Origin: Haberlea rhodopensis
Taxonomy: Eukaryota; Streptophyta; Magnoliopsida; Lamiales; Gesneriaceae
Assembly: GCA_907163345.1 (NCBI GenBank)
Contig: CAJQUN010000051.1
Coordinates: forward strand, 1,798,001-1,862,000
Reading direction: 5' to 3'
Length of the DNA: 64,000 bases
This document shows positions 1-10,760 of this stretch, one piece after another. How positions within the stretch are numbered: position 1 is the stretch's first letter; each line of letters begins with the position of its first letter. The position numbers and the translations under genes were made by a program. Below the pieces are notes generated by a model that worked only from the letters and a program-made list of their open reading frames with translations, did no database searches and was not told where the DNA came from.

Positions 1-493
1 ATTTACACATTTTCCTCATCAAGCATGTAATAGCCATAACAAGCATAAGATTAAATCATTTAGAGGAAGACAAACATGTATTTAAGGCAATCAACAATGA
101 ATTCTAAATGTGCAAAGTGTGCATATGTTCTATTAAGAATTCATGCACTTATGCCCAATAGACATTAAAATTCTCAAAGCATCATTTGATAAGTTAATGA
201 TAATAAAATCATTAAGGTCATGATAGCATTATATCAAAGATTGAGCATTCAAACAATTATAGCATGCTTAATCACATAATTGCACATTTCAAATTCAAAG
301 TGAATTCATGGCACATCAAGATATTTACCATAAAGAGATAAGCATAAATCATGCAACAAAACAATTTATATGTGCATATGCTAAGGGGAAATGCATTTTA
401 CTATCAATGAATATTGAGCTTCGTATCTATTGGTCACAATTAATTTGTGCCAATGAAATTTTGAATTACTCTTTTTAAATGCATAAAATAAAT
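1..493. other. AT-rich sequence downstream of Sirevirus gag remnant
   Basis: No gene is visible. On the minus strand this lies directly 3' of the gag remnant, where a Sirevirus would continue into protease and integrase, but no aspartic-protease or integrase motif can be read. It is probably decayed element sequence or an unrelated junction. Confidence 0.4.
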
Positions 494-1432
494 TTACATT
501 TGATGACAAGAGTACGTTCTTGTCATTGGTCCTATACCTCGCGCTTCTTCTATTGTGGTGCATAATATGATTTCCTCCCTTGAGGTGCTAGTGCTTTCAT
601 CCTCCATTTCTTTGTTGTTCCTACAAAACAAGTTAACAATTGAAGGATCTTTGGTACCCATTTGATTTTTGGGTCTTTGTGGGTTAGCTTTCATTAATGC
701 CTTTGGAATCCATTTCCACCTCTTGTTAGGTTGATATTGGATTTTAGCAAATCTACATTTATTCTTTGTATGACGATCTTTACAACAATAAGTGCAAGTA
801 GGAGAATTATGCTTAGCTTTAGCCAACAAGCTTGAAAATTTTTTAGATTTGCTTGAAAAACCTAGTCCGGCTTTATCAAAGCTACAACGTTGTAAGCCAA
901 GCAATTCATTCATCTTTAAACTACTATCACTAAACTTGCAAAAATATTTCTTCAAAGAACTTAATTCATTTTTCAATGAATTGTTTTCTTCATCTCTCTT
1001 GGCTACCTCAAGTTTGAGTAATTTGTTATTCATCTTGGTTTTGCTAAGAACATCAATAAGCTCATGATAGGAATCTAATAATTCATCAAAAGATGGTACC
1101 TCATCGTCACTTTCCTCTTCCTTGTCATTTGCATCATCTTTGACCATTAGACAAAGGTTTGTTGCTTCTTCCCCATCGGAGTCACTATCACTCCATGTGG
1201 CCATTAGAGCTTTCTTCTTTCCTTTATTCTCATTCTTCTTCCTAGGACATTCATTAGCATAATGACCTTTATATTGACAATTTACCTCTTGTTTAGAATC
1301 ATGTTTGGTAGCACCGGAGGTCTTTGGCTTGTTGTATTTGTTGTAGAATTTCTTTAACTTTCTTGTGAATAAGATCATCTCTTCATCATCTTCATCATCT
1401 TCATCATCGGATTGTTCTTTCCTCCCGACCAA
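494..1432 (-). pseudogene. Sirevirus-type (Ty1/copia) gag remnant, C-terminal part
   Basis: An open frame of about 312 residues on the minus strand. It begins with an acidic DDEDDEDDEE run, followed by a basic stretch (FTRKLKKFYNKYNKPK), a CCHC-like knuckle, and the ALMATWSDSDSD stretch that typically follows the knuckle in SIRE/Maximus-type gag. A second Cys/His cluster (CTYCCKDRHTKNKC) and a KRWKWIPK tract near the C-terminus also match that layout. The first knuckle is damaged: NCQYKGHYANEC lacks the second cysteine of CX2CX4HX4C. The N-terminal gag core is missing, because sequence resembling a Tekay LTR starts about 25 bp upstream of the frame. The family role is nucleocapsid and packaging of element RNA. 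This copy is almost certainly inactive. The assignment rests on motif recognition only. Confidence 0.7.
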
Positions 1433-1456
1433 GGCTATCCTCTTTCTTATGGATCT

Positions 1457-2010
1457 TGTGAGACCCCGTTATCTTAACAAGATACTAAGGTGCAAATAAG
1501 AGAACTAATCATACATAATCAGAGTAATAGGCCGTGTTGATATCCTGAGCTTATAGAGATTACAGTACCAAAAGAATTTCAAAAGGGATTAGTTACATCT
1601 CTTAGTAACAACGTATAAGACTATAGTTCTACTATACTCCTTGTAGAAACTTATACAAAATGAAACTCTGTTCTGCTAATGTTGTAGCACTCCTTAAAGC
1701 TCAACGTGTCAACCCCGACCCTTGTTCTCTGAATTAAATGCACCTACAAAGACAACCCCCAACACATGAGCACATCATAATTCATATTCAACATAATATG
1801 AATGTAAAGCATAATGCATAATCATAGATATAAAATACTTCCTGTATTTCCAATGCATTAAAACGCCCATTGGTTGTCCCTGTACCATAACTCATAATCA
1901 AATCATTATATGAAATTATGGCTTCCTTAAGTAAATGTCATGACATAACTTCACTTCTTAATCTTAATCTTTCTTAGTCAGTTTATCATCAGTGTATTTA
2001 AATGCTTAAC
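1457..2010 (-). repeat. diverged Tekay-type LTR fragment (R-U5 end)
   Basis: From TGTGAGACCCC onward the sequence follows the start of the LTR at 4116 with many substitutions. Shared blocks include TTTCAAAAGGGATTAGTTAC and CATTGGTTGTCCCTGTA, in the same order. Similarity fades near 2000 at the point where the full LTR carries its tandem array. No matching target duplication was found, so this is called a truncated fragment. It separates the Sirevirus gag remnant from the copia-type LTR piece that follows. Confidence 0.6.
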
Positions 2011-2034
2011 TGAGGTTCCACTAGAACAAAATTG

Positions 2035-2235
2035 ATCTTGGCCTTAAGGGCTCCAAGTTAGCCACAACACACTCTTCCCGAGTAAACAGCTCTTCACGAG
2101 CACCACACTCTTCACGAGTCTTCTTGGCCTTAAGGGCTCCAAGGATAGCCACACAAAACTCTTCCCGAGTTACCCACACTCTTCACGAGTCTTCTTGGCC
2201 TTAAGGGCTCCAAGGATAGCCACACACTTGCACCA
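2035..2235. repeat. short tandem repeat, unit about 70-85 bp
   Basis: The block TTGGCCTTAAGGGCTCCAAG occurs three times (near 2037, 2123 and 2193), alternating with CTCTTCCCGAGT and CTCTTCACGAGT. It sits where the other Tekay-type LTRs in this window carry their own tandem arrays, though here the right-hand neighbour looks copia-like. Confidence 0.75.
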
Positions 2236-2482
2236 ACTTCACTTGTTGATGGCTTATACAATTTTCCAACTTGCGTCGGTGTTGGAGGACCTTACAATAA
2301 ATCAATAACACCTTCATGGTGTAACAACATGAAGAACACAAGAACTCTCACACAAGAAATGAATACAAACTCCAATACAACACAAATGTATGAAGTTTGC
2401 AATGCTAGATTGAATTTGATTGAACACAACTATCTTTTAGTTTATACTCTTGATTCTTATCTTCAAAATGCTCCAAAACATC

Positions 2483-2494
2483 CATATTTATAGT
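2483..2494 (-). promoter_or_regulatory. TATA box of copia-type LTR
   Basis: The minus-strand sequence CTATAAATATGG is a near-consensus plant TATA box. It lies about 60 bp downstream, in the minus direction, of the palindrome array at 2553-2885. Confidence 0.5.
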
Positions 2495-2552
2495 GTAGAA
2501 GGCCTCCAAGGATCCTACTAGCCGTTGCTACACTTAAGGCTTGAATCACTCC

Positions 2553-2885
2553 TGCATCGCCTCAGCCATCGCCTCGGGCGATCTCCATCGCCGCGCACCA
2601 ACGGTCAAAATCTTCACTGATCGCCTCAGGCGATGTCCCGATCTCCTCAGGCGATCTAAACCAAAAATCATCATCGTAGCTTCGGTTGCTCACAAATCTT
2701 TATCGCCTCAAACGAAGTCCCCATCACCTCAGGCATTCCAGGCATCGCCTCAGGCGATCAAGCCATCGCCTCAGGTGAACTCACCCTGCGCGCGGGCCTC
2801 GGCGTCGCTTCAGTCGATTTGCGGGGCAAAGTCTTGAGTGGATGCCATCGCCTGGGGTGATGGTCACCCTCGCCTGGGGCGATCC
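2553..2885. promoter_or_regulatory. array of ATCGCCTCAGGCGAT palindromes
   Basis: About ten copies of a hyphenated palindrome, ATCGCC-TCA-GGCGAT and decayed versions, lie in a GC-rich block inside an AT-rich LTR. Clear copies are near 2613, 2743 and 2765; degenerate ones include CATCGCCTCGGGCGAT and CATCGCCTGGGGTGAT. The position upstream of the TATA box matches the GATCGATC arrays of the gypsy LTRs. The regulatory role is inferred. Confidence 0.6.
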
Positions 2886-3060
2886 TGCCCAGACATTGCA
2901 CAAAATGATTTTCTTCATACAATCCATTTCAATCATCTAAACCTATACACTAAGTAGACACATTAGTATAACAAACACAAGTTTTGTTGATCATCAAAAC
3001 TCATAAATAATTCAGAGATAAATTAAGTATTAAACTCAACAATGCGTTTAAGGCTCAACA

Positions 3061-3299
3061 GTGTCCTTTTATCTGCTTTTTTTTAAAAAAAATTAATTAT
3101 AATTCTAACTCATTAGATTAACGCCACGTGTCTATGTGTCCGCTCATCTACAGTACGACGTTACATCTACCCTCTCTCTTTAACCGCCTTTACCATTTTC
3201 ATTTTTTTTACTCTTACCACTTCCAAAATTAATGTGCTAAAACTTTTTCGAAGAATTTTACTCTTCAGATCATCAGATTCTTAGTTTCTACACTCATAA
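3061..3299 (+). promoter_or_regulatory. upstream region of the plus-strand pseudogene
   Basis: AT-rich sequence with a G-box hexamer CACGTG (3125-3130) about 170 bp before the first ATG of the downstream frame, and a pyrimidine-rich leader. No convincing TATA box was chosen. Confidence 0.35.
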
Positions 3300-4115
3300 A
3301 TGTCGAAGATTAGCCAGCCAAGCTTTGTTACAAACACTATCCATGTGGATTTCACTTGATTTCCACCATCTCTGATGAAGACATAAAAGATGTTTTTCAA
3401 AAACTGGATACCTCTGGACTCCTGGTTATACTGCGTCAGGGACCTACCTTCTATAAAGAGGCTCTCCAGGAATTTTACGCCATTGCAAGGATAGTGGACA
3501 ACTCGATGGTGGCCTCCATCTCTGGCCAGGCGATCACCATTATTCAAGTGGACTTTGCCACCCAACTAAGTCTTCCTTCGGCAGGACTCACTGACTTTTC
3601 CACCATCTCAATGCCTATTCGAGAAGCGATGCGTACTATTTTCTCTAACTCTGACGTTCGTCTGCAATGTCCTCCATTCAAAAAGATTTTAATGAAGAGT
3701 CATTTTCGTCAACTCGCTGATGTCATCTCCAAAGGTATGCTGTGCAAAGCCGGATCATTTGATGTCATCACCCCAGAAAAGTTTGAGGTGATGAGTGCCA
3801 TTGTCAAAGGTCTAAATGTCAACTGGTCAGTCGTCCTATTTTAAGTTCTAACTGCTTAGTGACATCAGGGAAGGGCCAATCTGGTTTTTCTCTTCCTCTC
3901 AGCCGTATTTTTGAAAGCAAACATATTCGGGCGGGGGCCTTATCTACTCTCCATCCGGGGAAGCTTCTCACAGCCAAATTTCTTCAGATTCACCGGAAGC
4001 GAGTTGGTAGAGAAGTTGGTCCGATCAAAGTTCTCACCACCAAGCAGCGGACAACTCAAGTAGTGAGTGACTCTGAGCAGACAATATCAGAATATGCTGA
4101 GTCATCACCCCCTCC
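3300..4115 (+). pseudogene. broken plus-strand gene, part 1 (N-terminal region)
   Basis: An ATG at 3300 opens a short frame (MSKISQPSFVTNTIHVDF) that slips by one base near 3350-3356 into a 162-residue frame (ISTISDEDIKDVFQKL onward), which ends in a stop at 3842-3844 and resumes in another frame at 3859. The middle has a motif order (EFY.NA.., ..G..I.I....FA..L.LP..GLTDF, ..GSFD..T.E.FE.M.AI..G..VNW) that I recognise from a large family of hypothetical, probably element-derived proteins in Lamiales annotations. No function is known to me. The gene continues at 12646 and again at 21962 after removal of two retrotransposons. At least two frameshifts mean this copy is not expressed as a full protein. 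The family link is from memory. Confidence 0.55.
4111..4115. other. target-site duplication CCTCC (left)
   Basis: The five bases before the LTR at 4116 are CCTCC. The same five follow the other LTR at 12646-12650. This fixes both borders of the Tekay insertion. Confidence 0.9.
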
Positions 4116-4624
4116 TGTAAGGACCCTAGTTCCTTAAGTGCGGATTAAAGGCATAATTAAATTTTTCCATACAAAATAAGGTTTGAAGGTCAAGTTGATG
4201 CCCTGAGTTAATTAAATTACAGTGCCAAATAAAGTTTCAAAAGGGATTAGTTACATTCCCAACCAATGAATACTAATCCTATAGCTTTACACTACTCCTA
4301 GAGCAGAGACTATACAAAAGGATTTGGCCTGCTAACAAGAGCACTCCTCACTGGCTCACTGCATCACCCGCCTTAGCCCCTTCCGCCCAAGTACCTACAG
4401 GAACAACCCCAAACCGTGAGCATGTATATAAATCATATCCACAATAGTATGATCACAATTAAATGCATAAACCATAAATGCAATTCACTTCCTGTGTTTA
4501 ACATATTTAAAAGCTCCATTGGTTGTCCCTGTATCACAATAATAATCAAAGATTATAATACCAATATGCATGTCATGACATGAACTCATTCCGTGTATAC
4601 CAATTTCCAATTTCCAGTCTTATT

Positions 4625-4855
4625 ATATCAGTGGCATAATACCCCTCGCGTTTATATGACAGCGGCATTAATACCCCTCGCTTCGACATATTAGCGGTAT
4701 AATATCCCTCGCATCAATATGACAGCGGCATTATCCTTCGCTTCGACATATTTGCGGCAAATATTCTTCATCGCTAAATATGACAGCGGCAAGTATTCTA
4801 TCATCGCTTCGACATAACAGCGGCAAGTATTCGATCATCACTACGATATAATCTC
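4625..4855. repeat. tandem array in Tekay LTR, unit about 40-45 bp
   Basis: About five to six imperfect repeats containing GACAGCGGCAT...CCTCGCTTCGACATATTAGCGG. An identical array is at about 11285-11516 in the other LTR. Confidence 0.75.
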
Positions 4856-5173
4856 GACTCACAATTTATATATATGCAACCGTAATGCATATCCAATCAC
4901 ATATGCAACCAAAATGCATAAACAAGACCATGTATGCAACCACAATGCATAACCAATTCAAAGCGTAATAAATACGTTTTACCGTCCGATGCTCGTACGT
5001 CTCACTACGTACCTTGATTCCAAAAGTGGAGATTATCGTGGACTTTATCTCCTATGCTGTGTGCCCACCTGGGATGGTTCTACACATTCACACAAATTAA
5101 TATTAGGAGCCAATAATAGTCCGATATCAAAAATTCCACAAAAAAGTCCAAAAAATCCAATATTTTAACCTTC

Positions 5174-5382
5174 GCGATCGATCGCCCATCACGGCGATCG
5201 ATCGCCCAAACGTACTGCCCGAGCCCCAAATTTTTTATCCTTCGGCGATCGATCGCCACACTTGGCGCGATCGATCGCCAGACCCGCCGATCGATCGCCC
5301 AAGAGTGGCGATCGATCGCCAAAAGCTTCCAACGCCTACTGCCTGGGCGCGATCGATCGCCTGAAATGGGCGATCGATCGCC
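5174..5382. promoter_or_regulatory. GATCGATC palindrome array, 8 copies (Tekay 3' LTR)
   Basis: Eight copies of (G)GCGATCGATCGC(C), at 5174, 5193, 5244, 5265, 5286, 5307, 5347 and 5367, spaced about 20-50 bp. Their symmetric GGC/GCC flanks make each a 12-14 bp perfect or near-perfect palindrome. The array lies upstream of the inferred minus-strand core promoter of the LTR. A regulatory role is inferred from position and recurrence. Confidence 0.7.
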
Positions 5383-5986
5383 GACCCCTGTAACCCGAAA
5401 AATCTCCATTTTTGCACCTCAAAATCATTCCAACCCATTCCAACACAAAACCAACAAACCAACAACTCAAATAACATCATAACCCTTCAAAATACACCTT
5501 AAAACAACCATAAAACCAACCCCCAAACAAAACCACAACAATCCAACCCAAACCCATTTTAAACCCTTCAAAACCATTTCAATCTTAAACCAAACACAAT
5601 AAAAGCAATGGGAAGGTATCCATACCTCTAGGGGACTCCAAAACTCACACCAAAACCCACAAAGCAAGCTTCTTGAAGGTTTTCTCTCCAACCTTGAGCA
5701 CAATTTCGAAAATGGGGAAAAGGAAGGGTTTGGTGGTGGTTTTGGGGAAAGTTGTAAAGTAATGGGAATTAAAGGGGAATGGGGTATAAATGATTTAATT
5801 AAACCAATTGCCTTCCACAATTTACCATGGTGTATAAAACACCCCAACATGATATTTAAAAGGCATTTTACCATAATGTACCAAAATCCCAATAAAAACA
5901 TGATTCACACAATTAATCACAACCCAGTACAATTAAACCATCAAAATCCCCAATTTGCATATAATTATTTCGGGGGTATCACAATA

Positions 5987-5998
5987 CTCCCCTACTTA
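5987..5998 (-). other. polypurine tract of Tekay element
   Basis: The minus-strand sequence TAAGTAGGGGAG lies three bases from the 3' LTR border. It primes plus-strand DNA synthesis in this family. Confidence 0.75.
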
Positions 5999-6052
5999 TA
6001 GGATTTCGCCCTCGAAATCGCATGCACTTACCCAACCAAAACCAAACATAAC

Positions 6053-7132
6053 TCACATACCAGAAAATAACTCCGGGTAGTGCTGCATCATATGCCGCTC
6101 CGTCTCCCACGTGGCCTCTTCGACACCTCTGCGATCCCACTGAATCTTTACCATTGGTATCACTTTGTTCCGCAGTCTGCGATCAGCCCTGTCCAAAATC
6201 CTGACTGGTCGTTCCTCATATGATACGTCAGAATCTAGCTGAACCTCAGAAGGCTGCAATACATGAGACGGATCCGGCTCATACTTTCGTAGCATCGATA
6301 CATGAAACACGTCGTGAATACCAGACAACGACGGTGGTAGTGCCAGACGGTAAGCCAAGGTACCGATGCGCTGCAAGATCTCATACGGTCCCACATACCT
6401 CGGGGACAGTTTGCCACGCATACCAAACCGTACTACACCCCTGAAAGGTGAAATCTTCAAAAAGACCCTGTCTCCCGTCTGAAACTCTAACGGCCTCCGC
6501 CGTTTATTCGCATAGGCTGCCTGCCTGTCCTGGGCTGCCTTCATTTTCTGACGGATAACCTTCACCTTACCTTCCATCTCCCGAATCAATTCGGGTCCTC
6601 CCACAGCTTTACTGGTCAAGTCATCCCAGTACAATGGTGACCTACAACGCCTACCATACAAAGCCTCAAATGGTGCCATCTGAATACTTGCCTGGTAGCT
6701 ATTGTTGTATGAAAACTCCACCAAGGGCAGAGAATCTTGCCAAGAGGCATCAAACTCCAACACACAAGCTCGTAGCATGTCCTCGAGCGTCTGTATAGTA
6801 CGCTCTGTCTGCCCATCCGTCTGGGGATGATATGCCGTACTCAATCTCACCTCAGTACCCAAAGCTGACTGAAGACCTCCCCAGAAATGAGACGTAAACC
6901 GCGGGTCTCTGTCGGACACAATAGACACTGGAATCCCATGCAGTCTCACTATGTCCCGGACATACAACTGAGCCATCCTCAAGTACGTGTACGTCATACT
7001 GTAGGGAATGAAGTGAGCTACCTTCGTCAGCCTGTCAATGATCACCCAAATGGCATCACAACCCGAAGTAGTCCTCGGCAAGTGGGTCACAAAGTCCATA
7101 GATATGTGCTCCCACTTCCACTCCGGTATCTA
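6053..7132 (-). pseudogene. Tekay integrase core and chromodomain-like C-terminus (separated by nonsense codon)
   Basis: The frame from 7099 down to 6053 (348 residues) continues the reading frame of the upstream piece but is cut off by an in-frame TAG at 7130-7132. The intact relative at 32024-36550 has Glu there. It contains the DDE catalytic core: MDFV Asp, SDRDPRF Asp and DGQTER Glu. The GPYEILQRIG region follows, then a C-terminal block with VKIQWDRRGVEEATWE that resembles the chromodomain of chromoviruses. Role: integration of element cDNA, with targeting by the C-terminal module. Inactive as encoded here unless the stop is read through. Confidence 0.85.
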
Positions 7133-7546
7133 CAAGCTCCTCAGCTCGCCACCGGGTCGCTGCCTTTCTGCCTTCACCTGCTGACAGATCAAACACTTCT
7201 TGACAAATGAGATTACATCTCGCTTCATCCGCTTCCACCAGAACTGATCACACAAGTCCTTATACATCTTCCTCCCTCCTGGGTGGATGCTGAATCGACT
7301 ACTATGAGCCCGTTCCAAGATTCCTCTACGCAATTCCGGCGTACATGGAACCACCCAACGGTTACCGAGTCTCAAGGAACCATCCTCAGCCACTCTGAAT
7401 TTTGATGGCTGACCCTGAAATATCAATGCTGACCATCTCTGAATCTCACAATCAGACCTCTGAGCTCTCCTGATATGCTCATAAATATCTGGCTCAGCCA
7501 ATAAGGTCGATACCCCGAACTGGTGATGCGTCCGCATCGAAGTCAT
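7130..7546 (-). pseudogene. Tekay integrase zinc-binding region (frameshifted from RNase H)
   Basis: A 138-residue frame with the HHCC zinc finger of integrase (RAHSSRFSIHPGG ... CLICQQVKAERQRPGGE). It is displaced by one base from the gag-RT frame. The plus strand shows CCCC at 7513-7516 where the intact copy implies one base fewer. It ends at the nonsense codon 7130-7132, directly before the integrase core. Confidence 0.85.
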
Positions 7547-10500
7547 AGCCCAGATGGCAACAAGAAGTCATCATAGCCGACAAATGCATGACATCCTCAG
7601 CAGTATTCCTCACCTTCCGACTCAAGGCGTCTGCTGTCAAATTGGCTTTCCCCGGATGGTACTCTATTTCACAATCATAATCTTTAAGTAGGTCCATCCA
7701 TCTCCTCTGACGCATGTTCAATTCTGCCTGAGTAAACAAGAATTTTAGGCTCTTATGATCTGTATAAATGGTGAAGGAGGTACCATACAGATAATGCCTC
7801 CAAATCTTCAGAGCAAAAATGATAGCTGCCAACTCCAAATCGTGGACTGGGTACCTAGCCTCATGTGGCTTCAACTGCCTCGATGCATAAGCTACCACGT
7901 GCTTGTCTTGCATCAATACGCATCCCAAGCCCTGAAGTGACGCGTCAGTGTACAGAACAAACCTCTTATTCTCTGAGGGAATCACCAAAACAGGTGCTGT
8001 GGTCAACCGGTGCTTCAGTTCCTGGAAGCTCTGCTCACAAGCCTCAGACCAATAAAACGGTACTCCTTTCTGAGTCAACTGAGTCAGCGGCTTAGCAATC
8101 TTAGAAAATCCTTCGACGAAACGTCGATAATAGCCCGCCAAACCAAGGAAACTCCGAATCTCGGGCACCGAAGTGGGTGCAGCCCACTCCATCACAGCCT
8201 CAATCTTTCTGGGGTCTACCGAAATCCCACTGCTTGATATGACATGCCCCAGAAATACCACACTGCTCAACCAAAACTCACACTTACTGAGCTTGGCGTA
8301 TAACTGGTGATCTCTAAGGATCTGGAGCACTGTCCTCAAATGTCTCACGTGCTCTTCCTCGCTCTGGGAATAAATAAGTATATCGTCAATAAACACAATG
8401 ACGAACTGGTCCAGGTAGGGTTGGAACACCCGATTCATCAAGCTCATAAAAACAGCTGGGGCGTTCGTCACACCGAACGGCATCACTAGGAACTCGTAGT
8501 GTCCATACCGAGTCCGGAATGCTGTTTTCTGTACATCCTCCTCCCTGACCCGTATCTGATGGTATCCGGATCTCAAATCAATCTTGCTATATAGCTTCGT
8601 CCCTTGCAATTGATCAAATAAATCATCAATCCTCGGAAGAGGATACTTGTTCTTTACCGTGGCCTTATTCAGTTGCCGATAATCGATGCACAAACGCATC
8701 GAACCATCCTTCTTCTTCACAAAAAGAACCGGCGCGCCCCAAGGCGATACGCTAGGGCGTATATATCCTTTATCCAGAAGCTCTTGCAACTGTTCCTTCA
8801 GTTCCCTCAATTCTGCCGGCGCCATGCGGTAAGGAGCACGAGAAATAGCGGACGTCCCCGGTAATAACTCAATCCCAAACTCGACTTCCCTAGTCGGTGG
8901 GAATCCTGGAATCTCCTCCGGGAACACATCAGCAAATTCTGCTACAACTGGTATATCCTCGACTCTTAACTCCTTGCCCTTTCCCAACAGATCCACGGCA
9001 TAAATGAGATAGCCCGTATGTCCACGCTCCAATAATTGAGACATCTTAATTGCCGAAATCAACGGAATCTTCGCACGAGAACCGTTACCATAGAAAATCC
9101 ACTGAACTCCCGAATGAGATCTAAACCGCACTGTCCTCTGCCGGCAATCCACCACTGCCTGATACCTGTTCAGAATGTCGATGCCCACAATACAATCGAA
9201 ATCTGACATACCCAGAACAATCAGATCTGCCTTGACTTCATTGCCCTCAAAATAAATGAGGCAGTCCATCAGAAACTGATCCGCAACAACTTGCTTTCCG
9301 GTGGGTGTCGAGACCAATAGAGACGTGGGCAACGGAGACGTGCACATATGATGTCTCGCCACAAAGTCCGCAGACACAAAGGAGTGCGAAGCACCTGTGT
9401 CTATCAAAATAAAGGCGGAATATGTAAATAATAGGCACGTACCAGCTATAACCTCCTCTGGAGCTGCATCGGCCTGCTCCCTGGTCAATGCATAGACCTG
9501 ACCCTGAGGCGGTCCCATCGCCTGTCCTCCCATATGTCGAGGCGCCACCGGTGGCCTCTGCTGTACTGTCCCGGTAGAAAACCTTCCTCTGCCTTCCCTG
9601 AGGTCCGTCTGTCCCTCCCGATTAGGACAACGCCGAGCAATGTGGCCCGACCTGCCACATATATAACAAGCAGAACAGTCACGCATCAGATGCGGCCCTC
9701 CACAAAAGTGGCACTTAACTTCACCAGCTCTGCCAGGTCCTCCAAAAGTGGATGCACCGCCTCTCCGGTCACCCTGTTTCCGGCCATCCGGTCGCCTTCC
9801 ACTAAACCGGGAAGAAGAAGAAGAAGTTCCTCTTGATTTAAAAGATCCTCCCCGAGGCCTCAGATTTTCAGGTGTGGATCTTTGAGATGAAACCGGTGGG
9901 GGTGCAACATCAGGATAAGCACTCACCCCTATCTCTGCCAGCTCTGCTCTCACAAGTGCATCATCAAAGGATGTCGGGTTGTTAGAAATCACCCGATCAA
10001 ATAATTCTGGTCTTAACCCCTTCAAGAAATTCCTCATCTTCGCATGTCCATTTGTGGCAATGTGAGGGACATACCTCAATAAAGACGAGTAGTGCATGGC
10101 GTAGTCCGAAACCGTCATGCTTCCTTGTTTTAAATTTGAAAACTCATCCTCCTTGGATTGCCTTGCCGCAGCTGAAAAGTATCGGTTCAAAAACCGAGTC
10201 CTGAATAGAGTCCAGTCTATCACCATGCCTTGTGCTCGCAGTTCCATAACAGTCGTCCTCCACCACATGGAAGACTTCTTGGCCAGTTGGAATTCCGCCA
10301 GTCTTAACCAAGCCGTCCTAGCACACGGCGCGGATACAAATATTTGTTCCAATCTTTCCAGCCACTCTTCGGCTTCTTCTCCAGTCTCTGTTCCCTCAAA
10401 CATCGGTGGGTGAAAGGTCAGGAACTGTGTCAGACTAAGTTCCCCTGGTAGTAGCATCTGGGCAACCGGTTCCACGCCCACAGCAGGTGGGGGTAAGGGA

Positions 10501-10574
10501 TTTGCCTGTCCAATACTAGCATTCACGCTCCCAACATCCCCGACCTCTTCATTAGCAGCCATGCTGTAACACAA
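7494..10574 (-). CDS. Tekay gag-protease-RT-RNase H polyprotein (truncated by frameshift)
   Basis: A 1026-residue frame. The likely true start is the second Met (MAANEEV, 10562). Order: retrotransposon gag core (about residues 45-225), two CCHC knuckles (CHFCGGPHLMRDC, then CYICGRSGHIARRC), aspartic protease (LIDTGASHSFVS), RT (PYRMAPAELRELK through the FIDDILIYS box) and RNase H (TDASLQGLG, TDHKSLKFL, ADALSR). The frame then slips at 7513-7516 and ends after SPVRGIDLIG. It is close in sequence to the intact 1508-residue protein at 32024-36550. Gag, protease and RT could still be made, but integrase would be lost. Confidence 0.9.
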   Translation of the reverse strand: MCYSMAANEEVGDVGSVNASIGQANPLPPPAVGVEPVAQMLLPGELSLTQFLTFHPPMFEGTETGEEAEEWLERLEQIFVSAPCARTAWLRLAEFQLAKKSSMWWRTTVMELRAQGMVIDWTLFRTRFLNRYFSAAARQSKEDEFSNLKQGSMTVSDYAMHYSSLLRYVPHIATNGHAKMRNFLKGLRPELFDRVISNNPTSFDDALVRAELAEIGVSAYPDVAPPPVSSQRSTPENLRPRGGSFKSRGTSSSSSRFSGRRPDGRKQGDRRGGASTFGGPGRAGEVKCHFCGGPHLMRDCSACYICGRSGHIARRCPNREGQTDLREGRGRFSTGTVQQRPPVAPRHMGGQAMGPPQGQVYALTREQADAAPEEVIAGTCLLFTYSAFILIDTGASHSFVSADFVARHHMCTSPLPTSLLVSTPTGKQVVADQFLMDCLIYFEGNEVKADLIVLGMSDFDCIVGIDILNRYQAVVDCRQRTVRFRSHSGVQWIFYGNGSRAKIPLISAIKMSQLLERGHTGYLIYAVDLLGKGKELRVEDIPVVAEFADVFPEEIPGFPPTREVEFGIELLPGTSAISRAPYRMAPAELRELKEQLQELLDKGYIRPSVSPWGAPVLFVKKKDGSMRLCIDYRQLNKATVKNKYPLPRIDDLFDQLQGTKLYSKIDLRSGYHQIRVREEDVQKTAFRTRYGHYEFLVMPFGVTNAPAVFMSLMNRVFQPYLDQFVIVFIDDILIYSQSEEEHVRHLRTVLQILRDHQLYAKLSKCEFWLSSVVFLGHVISSSGISVDPRKIEAVMEWAAPTSVPEIRSFLGLAGYYRRFVEGFSKIAKPLTQLTQKGVPFYWSEACEQSFQELKHRLTTAPVLVIPSENKRFVLYTDASLQGLGCVLMQDKHVVAYASRQLKPHEARYPVHDLELAAIIFALKIWRHYLYGTSFTIYTDHKSLKFLFTQAELNMRQRRWMDLLKDYDCEIEYHPGKANLTADALSRKVRNTAEDVMHLSAMMTSCCHLGYDFDADASPVRGIDLIG

Positions 10575-10760
10575 ATGTTAACAACAATTCCAAAACAAGA
10601 TATATATGTTATGCCGTTAGATAACATGAATGAAAATAAGCATGTTAGTATAACAGTTCATACTCCAATATGCGCCACATGCATAAACATGCTCAAATGT
10701 AAACACTTAGCTAACCATGCTAAGGCTACCCTTCACTCAATCCCGGGTTCTCTAACCACT

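Larger units (their letters stand above)
2241..3060 (-). repeat. copia-type LTR fragment with palindrome array in U3
   Basis: On the minus strand this begins TGTTGAGCCTTAAACGC at 3060, has a plausible TATA box (CTATAAATA, plus-strand 2483-2494) and runs into an R-U5-like region. The 5'-TG border is clear. The other border is not, because of the junction near 2010-2240. It may be the 5' LTR of the Sirevirus whose gag remnant lies at 494-1432, since orientation and order fit. No target duplication flanks it. Confidence 0.5.
4116..5983 (-). repeat. 3' LTR of Tekay element (4116-12645)
   Basis: 1868 bp with TG...CA termini (plus strand TGTAAGGACC ... GGTATCACA). On the plus strand it contains, in order, the R-U5 end, a tandem array (about 4625-4850), the block GATGCTCGTACGTC, a TATA-like position near 5112-5121, and eight GATCGATC palindromes (5174-5382). 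Long minus-strand frames here, such as 5467-5901, recur in the other LTR and are not considered coding. Confidence 0.92.

Noticed and set aside
5080..5480. Minus-strand frames rich in AIDR/GDRS/RSIA peptides (also 11788-12142, 31074-31371, 37844-38141, 28165-28413)
   Set aside because: They are translations of the GATCGATC palindrome arrays within LTRs and recur in several frames. The period comes from the DNA motif, not from a protein.
5467..5901. 144-residue hydrophobic minus-strand frame repeated at 12129-12563
   Set aside because: It lies in U3 of both LTRs, upstream of the inferred promoter. Its repetition only reflects LTR identity, and no domain is visible.
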